NCBI GenBank assembly: GCA_002405875.1
Contig: DHMR01000107.1
Span: forward strand, 1-11,302
DNA from: a bacterium UBA4637
Lineage (GTDB): Bacteria; Bacteroidota; Bacteroidia; Bacteroidales; Bacteroidaceae
Direction: 5' to 3'
DNA length: 11,302 nucleotides
This document shows positions 1 through 6,533 of this stretch, in pieces. A program made the translations under genes and the position numbers. How positions within the stretch are numbered: position 1 is the first letter of the stretch; every line of letters starts with the position of its first letter. The notes below the pieces were generated by a model that saw only the letters and a list, made by a program, of their open reading frames with translations, ran no database searches and was not told the origin of the DNA.

Positions 1-3
1 TAT

Positions 4-11
4 TACCTTTG
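4..11 (+). promoter_or_regulatory. Bacteroidota -7 promoter element for ilvC
   Basis: TACCTTTG matches the Bacteroidota primary sigma factor -7 consensus TAnnTTTG exactly. Transcription would start about 5-8 nt downstream, near position 16-19, leaving a leader of about 145 nt before the ilvC start at 164. The -33 TTTG element would lie left of the window, so only half of the promoter can be seen. It suggests ilvC can be transcribed separately from any upstream branched-chain amino acid genes. Confidence 0.65.
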
Positions 12-16
12 CACCC

Positions 17-163
17 GAAATAAAAAATAAACCCAGAGCCGCTACCTCGTGAGGCAGTGGACGGATCAAACAGGCTCTCTTTGGATAAGATAAAGCTCGC
101 ATCCGTATGGACAAGTATAACCCGCGGCTCCACAACGGTAAGCCGCACAAATTTTTAAAAATT
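17..163 (+). promoter_or_regulatory. Structured 5' leader of ilvC, candidate cis-regulatory RNA
   Basis: GC-rich blocks sit inside an otherwise A/T-rich leader and contain several exact complementary pairs. AGAGCC (35-40) can pair with GGCTCT (73-78), enclosing a small hairpin at 42-57 built on CCT/AGG. ACGGAT (61-66) is complementary to ATCCGT (101-106) and would form a pseudoknot with the first stem. GAGCCGC (36-42) can instead pair with GCGGCTC (124-130). That competes with the hairpin GCGGCT/AGCCGC (124-129 with 141-146), which is followed by ATTTTT (151-156). I see no T-box signature, no leader peptide rich in Ile, Val or Leu, and no riboswitch class I recognise. A regulatory role is inferred from position before a biosynthetic gene and from the competing pairings. 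Confidence 0.45.
124..156 (+). terminator. Terminator-like hairpin just before the ilvC start (possible attenuator)
   Basis: A perfect 6-bp G/C-rich stem, GCGGCT (124-129) with AGCCGC (141-146), closes an 11-nt loop. It is followed after four bases by an A/T run containing five T residues (152-156), and ends only 7 nt before the ATG at 164. It could act as a transcription attenuator or hinder initiation at ilvC. The U-run is short and displaced from the stem, so termination would be weak; this is a tentative call. Confidence 0.35.
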
Positions 164-1207
164 ATGGCAGAAATGAATTTCGGTGGCGTAATTGAAACAG
201 TTGTCACCAGTCATGAATTTTCATTGGAGAAAGCACGTGAAGTATTGAAGAACGAGACTATCGCAGTGATTGGTTACGGTATCCAGGGTCCTGGTCAGGC
301 TTGCAACCTTCGCGATAATGGCTTCAACGTAATCGTTGGTCAGCGTCAGGGCAAGACCTACGAGAAGTGCTTGAAGGATGGTTGGGTTCCTGGTAAGACT
401 TTGTTCTCTATCGAGGAGGCAGTCCAGAAGGGTACTATCATCTGCATGTTGCTTTCTGATGCCGGCCAGATTGCTGTTTGGCCAAAGATTAAGCAGTATC
501 TTACACCAGGTAAGACATTGTATTACTCACATGGTTTCGCTATCAACTGGAGCGATCGCACAGGCGTTGTTCCACCTAAGGATATCGATGTCATCATGGT
601 TGCACCTAAGGGTTCTGGTACTTCTCTCCGCACAATGTTCTGCGAGGGTCGTGGTTTGAACTGCTCTTACGCTGTTTACCAGGATGCATCAGGCAAGGCA
701 GAGGAAAAGACTCTTGCATTCGGTATCGGTATCGGTGCAGGTTACCTCTTCAAGACAACATTCCAGCGTGAGGCTACTTCTGACCTTACTGGTGAGCGTG
801 GTTCTTTGATGGGTGCTATCGAGGGTCTCTTGGAGGCTCAGTATGATGTACTTCGTGAGAACGGTCACTCTCCATCTGAGGCATTCAACGAGACTGTTGA
901 GGAGTTGACTCAGAGCCTTGGTCCTCTCTTCGGTGCTAAGGGTATGGATTGGATGTATGCTAACTGTTCTACAACAGCACAGCGTGGTGCTCTTGACTGG
1001 GCTCCTCGTTTCCGTGAGGCTATCAAGCCAGTTATGGAGTGGTTGTACTACTCAGTTAAGACAGGTAACGAGGCTCAGATTTCTATCGACAAGAATTCTC
1101 AGCCAGATTACCGTGAGAAGTTGAACGCTGAACTCGAGGCTATGCGCAACAAGGAAATGTGGCAGGCTGGTGTTACAGTTCGTAAACTTCGTCCTGAGAA
1201 TAACTAA
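164..1207 (+). CDS. ilvC: Ketol-acid reductoisomerase (NADP+), class I
   Basis: Converts 2-acetolactate and 2-aceto-2-hydroxybutyrate to the 2,3-dihydroxy acids in valine, leucine and isoleucine synthesis, using NADPH and Mg2+ in the cytoplasm. From the ATG at 164 the protein has 347 residues, the usual length for Bacteroidales IlvC. The N-terminal Rossmann domain has the nucleotide loop GYGIQGPGQ (37-45) and the NADPH-type RQGK (61-64). The catalytic His lies in SHGFA (122-126). The knotted C-terminal domain carries the Mg ligands in SDLTGERG (Asp207, Glu211) and the ETVEEL segment (243-248). An in-frame ATG at 107 would add 19 residues, but these are unlike the family and would be encoded by the structured leader, so 164 is preferred. 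The body shows strong codon bias, suggesting high expression. A terminator follows directly. Confidence 0.97.
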   Translation: MAEMNFGGVIETVVTSHEFSLEKAREVLKNETIAVIGYGIQGPGQACNLRDNGFNVIVGQRQGKTYEKCLKDGWVPGKTLFSIEEAVQKGTIICMLLSDAGQIAVWPKIKQYLTPGKTLYYSHGFAINWSDRTGVVPPKDIDVIMVAPKGSGTSLRTMFCEGRGLNCSYAVYQDASGKAEEKTLAFGIGIGAGYLFKTTFQREATSDLTGERGSLMGAIEGLLEAQYDVLRENGHSPSEAFNETVEELTQSLGPLFGAKGMDWMYANCSTTAQRGALDWAPRFREAIKPVMEWLYYSVKTGNEAQISIDKNSQPDYREKLNAELEAMRNKEMWQAGVTVRKLRPENN

Positions 1208-1231
1208 TTTTTTTCTCGTACATAATGTTGG

Positions 1232-1267
1232 AAAGGGAATGGTCCGCGAGGGGTCGTTCCCTTTTTT
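1232..1267 (+). terminator. Intrinsic terminator of ilvC
   Basis: AAAGGGAATG pairs with CGTTCCCTTT (one G-U pair), with an inner CC/GG extension and a GCGA tetraloop. A run of six T residues (1262-1267) follows the G/C part of the stem. It begins 24 nt after the ilvC stop codon. The opposite strand has only a short pyrimidine tract after the stem, so it should work mainly in the ilvC direction. Confidence 0.85.
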
Positions 1268-1273
1268 GATGTT

Positions 1274-1346
1274 CAAAGACTTGCGACAGATATCCTAAGT
1301 CTTTGTTTATATATCCCAAGTCTTTGTACTTGTGTACAAAGGCTTG
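1274..1346. repeat. Cluster of four 10-bp repeats forming two hairpins
   Basis: Four copies of the word CAAGTCTTTG or its complement lie within 73 bp: 1274-1283 (reverse), 1296-1305 (forward, first base T), 1317-1326 (forward) and 1337-1346 (reverse, one change). Copies one and two can form a 9-bp stem with a 14-nt loop. Copies three and four form a 13-bp stem (1317-1329 with 1334-1346, one G-U pair) with loop TTGT. The two forward copies also sit in a 21-bp tandem repeat (1285-1326) sharing ATATCC and AAGTCTTTG. The cluster lies between the converging 3' ends of ilvC and recQ and may serve as recQ's 3' hairpin, but there is no clear U-run. Function unknown. Confidence 0.6.
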
Positions 1347-1414
1347 AGACAAAACTTTATAAGGGGAGTAAGTGGACTTCTAATTAGTTTCGAGGGCTTC
1401 TGATTCGGTTTGTG

Positions 1415-3316
1415 TTACAAAAATATATAGGAACCGTCGATATGTATTTGGTTCTCCTGTACCAGAAATTCCAAGGCATCCTCGACTTGACGGCTAGGCA
1501 ATTGAATAGCTTTCAAGTCGGTAATCATATGTTTCTTCTGGTCAGAAAGTATTTGTAGAATGACTTCCTTTGCTTTTTCATAGGCTTGTTTGCTAACAGA
1601 CTCATCGTCTGTATGCTCCAAACAAACATCGCATTGATGACAATCATCCTTTGGGCTTTCTCCAAAATAGCGAAGTAGTTGACGAGAACGGCAAATATAG
1701 TCGGTCTGAGCGTATGCGATCATACTCTCTATTCGGTTGATATATTGCTCTTTACGCTCTTCGTATGCTTCTGGGGAAATCATGACCTTGTCACCATCGA
1801 TTCGGTCTCGAGTGTAGGTGATGAAAGGAATCTTGCGGCGGGGTACGAACTTGATGATGTGTCTGGCAGCAAGGTTTTTCAAGGCGAAATATACCTGTGG
1901 GATGGTCAAGTCTGCTTGGTGGGCAACCAATGATTCGTCGATGTAGACGAAATCCGTAAATAGTCCTCCATAGATGCGAAGCAAGGTCGTGATGAGCGTG
2001 TCCTCGTTTTCAGACAAGTTTTCCAACAAATAGAGATCGTTGCGGCTGAGATTGAACATCAGGCGAGCTTTTCCGTCTGGGTTGTCTTCGTAATGGACAT
2101 AACCACAGCGTTCCAGAATTCTCAACGAAGAGTCAACCTTGGTAGGAAAATATTTGAAGGTGTAGCAGAATTTCTCGATATTGAACTCAAAAGTTTGTCC
2201 CTTCCCGCTTTCCACACCTATCTGGAAGAAGTAAGCGAGGTGCTCGTAGATGTCCCTGATGAGTTGCTTGTCGGGGAAAGTATCTTCCACACGATTTCTC
2301 AGTTTTCGCTCATCGGAAGTATCGTAAAGTAAGACCGCATACGACTTGTTGCCGTCTCGGCCTGCTCGTCCGGCTTCTTGGAAATAAGCTTCGAGCGAGT
2401 CTGGACAGTCAATGTGGATGACCATTCTTACGTCTGGCTTGTCGATACCCATGCCGAAGGCATTGGTGGCTACCATGACCCTGACTTCGTCATCTTGCCA
2501 AGCTTTCTGCCGTTCATCTTTGACCACAGGGTCGAGTCCCGCATGATAGAAAGTAGCTGAAATGCCATTCTTGTTGAGCAGTTCCGCCATTTCCTTCGTA
2601 CGCTTGCGACTTCTGGCATAGACAATGGCTGATCCGCCAACACATTGCAGAATGTGAATCATCTCATTTTGCTTGTCTGCCACGGTGCGTACGATATAGG
2701 CCAAGTTTTTGCGCTCAAAACTCATCTTGAACACATTCTTCGTCTCGAAATGAAGCTTGTCTTGGATGTCATCTACAACGGCTGGAGTTGCAGTTGCGGT
2801 AAGGGCCAGGATTGGCGCGTCCGGTTTCGTTTCGCGAATATCGGCAATTTTCAAGTAGGAAGGTCGGAAGTCGTATCCCCATTGACTGATGCAGTGGGCT
2901 TCGTCCACGGTGATGAAACTCACTTTCATGTGTCGGAGCTTGGTCTGGAAAATATCAGATGAAAGGCGTTCTGGGGAAACGTACAGAATCTTGACACCGC
3001 CAAAAATGCAGTTCTCTAAGGTCTGTACGATTTCATTCCTGGATTTGTCGGCATAGATGGCATCGGCGAGGATTCCCCGTTCTCGAAGATGGAGAACCTG
3101 ATCCTTCATGAGGGCTATCAAGGGGGTGATGACGATACATACTCCCTCCTGGGCTAGAGCAGGCACTTGAAAGGTGATGGACTTGCCACCACCTGTTGGC
3201 ATCAGACCAAGGGTATCCTTCCCACTGGCAATACTTTCGATGATGTTTCTCTGTATGCCACGGAAGTCAGGATACCCCCAGTAGGTTCGCAATATCTCTT
3301 GAAATTTATCTGTCAT
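1415..3316 (-). CDS. recQ: RecQ-family ATP-dependent DNA helicase
   Basis: A 3'-5' superfamily 2 DNA helicase acting in recombination and replication-fork repair. The 633-residue protein shows the helicase core: Walker A GLMPTGGGKS (37-46), DEAH (138-141), LTATATP (172-178) and motif VI QEAGRAGRDG (313-322). The four-Cys zinc site (Cys542, Cys559, Cys562, Cys565) lies about 220 residues after motif VI. In E. coli RecQ it follows the helicase core closely. The intervening part (about 350-510) looks winged-helix-like, and another short helical segment follows the zinc site. No HRDC domain is evident. The ATG at 3316 follows the recJ stop by 52 nt with no promoter motif between, so co-transcription with recJ is likely. 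Confidence 0.95.
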   Translation of the reverse strand: MTDKFQEILRTYWGYPDFRGIQRNIIESIASGKDTLGLMPTGGGKSITFQVPALAQEGVCIVITPLIALMKDQVLHLRERGILADAIYADKSRNEIVQTLENCIFGGVKILYVSPERLSSDIFQTKLRHMKVSFITVDEAHCISQWGYDFRPSYLKIADIRETKPDAPILALTATATPAVVDDIQDKLHFETKNVFKMSFERKNLAYIVRTVADKQNEMIHILQCVGGSAIVYARSRKRTKEMAELLNKNGISATFYHAGLDPVVKDERQKAWQDDEVRVMVATNAFGMGIDKPDVRMVIHIDCPDSLEAYFQEAGRAGRDGNKSYAVLLYDTSDERKLRNRVEDTFPDKQLIRDIYEHLAYFFQIGVESGKGQTFEFNIEKFCYTFKYFPTKVDSSLRILERCGYVHYEDNPDGKARLMFNLSRNDLYLLENLSENEDTLITTLLRIYGGLFTDFVYIDESLVAHQADLTIPQVYFALKNLAARHIIKFVPRRKIPFITYTRDRIDGDKVMISPEAYEERKEQYINRIESMIAYAQTDYICRSRQLLRYFGESPKDDCHQCDVCLEHTDDESVSKQAYEKAKEVILQILSDQKKHMITDLKAIQLPSRQVEDALEFLVQENQIHIDGSYIFL

Positions 3317-3368
3317 GAATATTTAATAGGCGTAGAAGAAGTTCTCGTGTCTTACAGTTGACTTTTCT

Positions 3369-5090
3369 CTATTCCTTGTTGGGGCGGATGTCCTCAATCT
3401 GCAGTTGCACTTGATTCTTCTTGAAAATGTTGTCTTCTATTGTGTAAACAATGTCAAAGCTACGTTTGCTCTTGATATAGCGAGCTGCGGCACTTTGCCC
3501 GAAGGCGATGCCGTTGACGACATTGCTTGACTTGGAGTCCACTAACTCAAGCTTGATGTGCTCTTGGTCTCTTCCCACTACCTTGCTGGTGCCATAATCG
3601 TAGACGCTCTTGGTGCAAAACAGAGGCTTCTGATTGCAAGGACCAAAGGGCGAGAATCGTTTCAGGTCATTCTGCAAGTGTTTGGTGATGTCTTTGAAGT
3701 CGATGATGGCATCTATCCTCAGCAAAGCCTCGGTCTGTTCGGGTTCGATGTGTTCTTCCACGTACTTTTGGAATCGCTTACGAAATTCTTTCACATGATC
3801 CCATCTCAGCGTGAGTCCGGCTGCGTAGGTGTGACCACCGAAGTTGACAAGCAAATCGCGACAACTCTTGATGGCTGAGTACACGTCAAAGCCTGTAACG
3901 CTTCGGGCCGATCCTGTAGCCATGTCTCCATCTTTGGTCAACACGACGGTCGGCCGGAAATAGATTTCGGTCAGTCGGGAAGCCACGATACCGATAACAC
4001 CTTTCTTCCAGCCTTCATCATAGAGTACGATGCTGGAGTTGTGCTTTTGACTTTCCAGGCGAGCGACAATGCCATTGGCTTCTTCCGTCATCTGCTTGTC
4101 GATGTCCTTGCGTTGCTCGTTGTACTCGTTGATGTGCTTGGCCATTCGAATGGCAGTGGCAAAGTCTCTCTCCACCAAGAGATCAACACTCAATTTGCCG
4201 TTTTCCATGCGCCCCGAAGCATTGATACGAGGTCCAATCTTGAACACGATGTCGCTCATGGAGATTTCTCGTCCGTTGAGTCCGCAGATATCTATGATGG
4301 AGCGCAAGCCAACGCTTGGATTGGTGTTGAGTTGCTTAAGTCCATGAAAGGCAAGAATACGGTTCTCGTCGGTTACCGGTACAATGTCGGCAGCAATGCT
4401 GACGGCACAAAAATCGAGTAGGGGAATCAGGCGAGAGAACGGAATGTCGTTGTCCTTGGCAAAGGCTTGCATGAACTTGAAGCCGACGCCACACCCACAG
4501 AGATGCTTGAATGGGAAAGGGTCATCCGGGCGTTTCGGGTTGAGTATGGCCACGGCGGGAGGCATCGCCTCGTCTGGAACGTGGTGATCACAAATGATGA
4601 AGTCTATGCCAAGGCTCTTGGCATATTCTATTTCCTTGAAGGCTTTAATGCCACAGTCAAGGATGATGATAAGTTTAACACCTGTTTCGTGGGCGAAGTC
4701 TATGCCTTTCTTGCTCACTCCATACCCCTCGTCGTAACGGTCGGGGATGTAGTAGTCAATGTTGGAATAGAACTGCTGTAGAAACTTATAAACCAAAGCA
4801 ACGGCGGTGCAGCCATCCACGTCGTAGTCTCCATAGACAAGGATGCGCTCCTTGCGGCCCATCGCATCATTGAGGCGGTCGACGGCCACATCCATGTCCT
4901 TCATCAAGAATGGATTGATGAGGTCGGATAGCTGAGGTCGGAAAAACCTCTTGGCTGCCGATTCTGTCGTAATGCCTCTCTGGATGAGAAGTTGACCTAG
5001 GATGGGGCTGATGTTGAGCTTTTCGCCCAATTCCTTGGCTCCCTTTTGTTGTTCAGGTGTGGGTGCTTCGTAATTCCATTTAAAATGCAT
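3369..5090 (-). CDS. recJ: Single-stranded-DNA-specific 5'-3' exonuclease RecJ
   Basis: RecJ degrades single-stranded DNA 5' to 3' in RecF-pathway recombination, mismatch repair and base excision repair, in the cytoplasm with Mn2+ or Mg2+. The 573-residue length is normal. DHH-domain motifs are in order: GDYDVDG (87-93), LDCG (144-147), CDHH (167-170) and GPRINASGRM (286-295). The DHHA1 part has FGGHTYAAG (417-425), with the GGH motif used in substrate binding, and a C-terminal OB-like region follows (about 455-570). All metal-binding motifs appear intact. It is the first gene of a likely recJ-recQ operon, with a -7 element 26 nt upstream of the ATG and an A/T-rich leader. Nuclease plus helicase fits joint processing of DNA ends. 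Confidence 0.97.
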   Translation of the reverse strand: MHFKWNYEAPTPEQQKGAKELGEKLNISPILGQLLIQRGITTESAAKRFFRPQLSDLINPFLMKDMDVAVDRLNDAMGRKERILVYGDYDVDGCTAVALVYKFLQQFYSNIDYYIPDRYDEGYGVSKKGIDFAHETGVKLIIILDCGIKAFKEIEYAKSLGIDFIICDHHVPDEAMPPAVAILNPKRPDDPFPFKHLCGCGVGFKFMQAFAKDNDIPFSRLIPLLDFCAVSIAADIVPVTDENRILAFHGLKQLNTNPSVGLRSIIDICGLNGREISMSDIVFKIGPRINASGRMENGKLSVDLLVERDFATAIRMAKHINEYNEQRKDIDKQMTEEANGIVARLESQKHNSSIVLYDEGWKKGVIGIVASRLTEIYFRPTVVLTKDGDMATGSARSVTGFDVYSAIKSCRDLLVNFGGHTYAAGLTLRWDHVKEFRKRFQKYVEEHIEPEQTEALLRIDAIIDFKDITKHLQNDLKRFSPFGPCNQKPLFCTKSVYDYGTSKVVGRDQEHIKLELVDSKSSNVVNGIAFGQSAAARYIKSKRSFDIVYTIEDNIFKKNQVQLQIEDIRPNKE

Positions 5091-5115
5091 TTTAATTATT
5101 TTTTATTTCTGCCGT

Positions 5116-5123
5116 CAAAGTTA
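5116..5123 (-). promoter_or_regulatory. -7 promoter element for recJ-recQ
   Basis: On the minus strand this reads TAACTTTG, an exact match to TAnnTTTG. The predicted start, near 5110, would give a 5' leader of about 20 nt before the recJ ATG. A second overlapping match, TATTTTTG on the minus strand at 5124-5131, lies immediately upstream. No convincing -33 TTTG is seen at the usual spacing for either. Confidence 0.6.
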
Positions 5124-5187
5124 CAAAAATATTATCAAAGTAAGAAATGTTTTAGATGAAATTTACAAAAATGATAGGTAGGAAAGC

Positions 5188-5224
5188 AAAAAGGGCAACA
5201 AACAAGCTTGTTTGCTGCCCTTTT
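5188..5224 (-). terminator. Strong terminator after the C1B peptidase gene (probably bidirectional)
   Basis: A near-perfect palindrome: AAAAGGGCA and TGCCCTTTT flank CAAACAAG and CTTGTTTG, with one A/C mismatch. The stem has about 17 pairs around AAGCTT. On the minus strand it ends in TGCCCTTTTTGC, giving a T-run in the direction of the C1B peptidase gene, whose stop lies 33 nt away. The plus strand also has a four-T run after the stem. It separates the pepP/peptidase unit from recJ-recQ. Confidence 0.85.
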
Positions 5225-5257
5225 ATTATCTAGATTTCGATTAGTTTTCTTTTCTCA

Positions 5258-6469
5258 TTAGATGCCCAACTTCTTGCGGATGTCCTTAGGAATGGCATTT
5301 TTGTTGACCATATAATCCATCGTCTTGTAAGCCACGAAAGCCTTGGTCATGTACCAAGTTCCCTTGTAGTCGCCATACTCACCCCAAGAGTTCTTGACCA
5401 TGTAGTACTCCTTGCCGTTCTGGTCCTTGGCGATGCCATAGATGTGCATGCCGTGGTCGTCGGTTGTCTCCCAGTTGTCGAATGCTTCCTGACGCATCTG
5501 CTGTGTAGGAACCACTTCAGGAGCGTTGACACCGAGAGAGTCAAACTTCTCTTTCTTCTCGTCCTTGGAGAGCTTGAACCAACGGTCTGCGTCTGTGCCT
5601 GACATCGAACGAACCTTCTTCACGTCGTATGCGATACCAAGACCCTTGCGAGTGAAACCGTCCTCAGTCACGTCACCACCCCAAGCTACGGTATAGCCAT
5701 TGTTGATGGCGTTGTCAATGATGCGGCAAAGATCCTCCATAGGAACGTTGTAGCTCATAGGCCAACGCCAATTGTCCTGTACCTCCACGGCAAACTGGCT
5801 CCACATCGGATGGTGTGTGTAGCTGGTGATGCTCACGTAGTCGTCGAGGTTCAAGCCGAGGCTCTGGCAGAATGTCATTGGAGTGTACTGCTTGCCCTGG
5901 TAAGTGAACTTCTCAGGAACCTTGCCGATATAGGAGTCGATGATGCCCTGGAGACCGCTCTTCCAAGCAGAAGAAATCTTCTTGGCATTGCTCTTGGCTA
6001 CGGCCTCCACGTATGGAGTCATAACCTCAAAGAACTCACCGAAGTTGGCCAAGGAGTCACCTGTCAATGTACCAGGAGCTGGCATAGCTGTCTCTGGTAC
6101 GATGCCATAATGCTGCAAACAGTAGAGCACGTCGTATGCGCTGCCACCCTGTGAGAAGCTCACGTCGCCGTGCATTCTGACAGCCATGGTGGCACGATCC
6201 ATATAGGTCTTGTTGGCAACGAACATCTCGCTCAAGTCGTATGTCTTGCCTGTGTTCTTCAAAATCTCGCTCTCGAAGAAGCTGAGAGTAGAGTAAGCCC
6301 AGCACGTACCACTACGGTTTTGGTCCTTGATGCTGGTGACTGGATTTTGCTTTACCACTGTAAATACAGGCTTGTTCTTGGCGATGGCTGCTGAATCCTT
6401 TGCAGTCTTTGCGCTAGCACCTGTGACAACCAATGCCATCAATGCTGCGGCGATCAATGCTTTCTTCAT
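5258..6469 (-). CDS. Exported C1B papain-like cysteine peptidase (bleomycin hydrolase / aminopeptidase C family)
   Basis: A cysteine peptidase, probably an aminopeptidase or related exopeptidase. Residues 1-20 form a signal peptide: a Lys-Lys start, a hydrophobic core from Ala4 to Val15, and an ASA cleavage site after Ala20. The mature enzyme would therefore be periplasmic or exported. Catalytic features are Gln50 (oxyanion hole) and Cys56 in DQNRSGTCWAYS, His339 in TDDHGMH, and Asn360 in VKNSWG. The large distance between Cys and His, the HGM and NSWG contexts, and the KDIRKKLGI end fit family C1B rather than compact papains. At 403 residues including the signal it is slightly shorter than cytosolic PepC (about 440-450). 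Its ATG lies 64 nt behind the pepP stop with no TAnnTTTG between, so it is probably transcribed with pepP. The natural substrate cannot be read from sequence. Confidence 0.9.
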   Translation of the reverse strand: MKKALIAAALMALVVTGASAKTAKDSAAIAKNKPVFTVVKQNPVTSIKDQNRSGTCWAYSTLSFFESEILKNTGKTYDLSEMFVANKTYMDRATMAVRMHGDVSFSQGGSAYDVLYCLQHYGIVPETAMPAPGTLTGDSLANFGEFFEVMTPYVEAVAKSNAKKISSAWKSGLQGIIDSYIGKVPEKFTYQGKQYTPMTFCQSLGLNLDDYVSITSYTHHPMWSQFAVEVQDNWRWPMSYNVPMEDLCRIIDNAINNGYTVAWGGDVTEDGFTRKGLGIAYDVKKVRSMSGTDADRWFKLSKDEKKEKFDSLGVNAPEVVPTQQMRQEAFDNWETTDDHGMHIYGIAKDQNGKEYYMVKNSWGEYGDYKGTWYMTKAFVAYKTMDYMVNKNAIPKDIRKKLGI

Positions 6470-6533
6470 TATAATTTCTCTTTATATTAATAATGTTGTT
6501 ATTCTATTGAATTCTTCACTCTTTGTTCTTCAC

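Noticed and set aside
61..112. Possible TwoAYGGAY RNA, from ACGGAT (61-66) and ATGGAC (107-112)
   Set aside because: Both words fit AYGGAY, but neither sits in the terminal loop of a convincing hairpin as that motif requires; a covariance-model search would settle it.
17..163. T-box, SAM, or cobalamin riboswitch before ilvC
   Set aside because: The conserved T-box AGGGUGGNACCGCG segment and the core motifs I know for SAM and cobalamin classes are absent.
1274..1346. Small CRISPR-like array
   Set aside because: Copies are only 10 bp, occur in both orientations, have no uniform spacers, and no cas genes are present.
5091..5187. Possible small gene or RNA between recJ and the terminator
   Set aside because: The stretch is A/T-rich, has no open frame of note and no stable structure; it is explained by the recJ promoter region.
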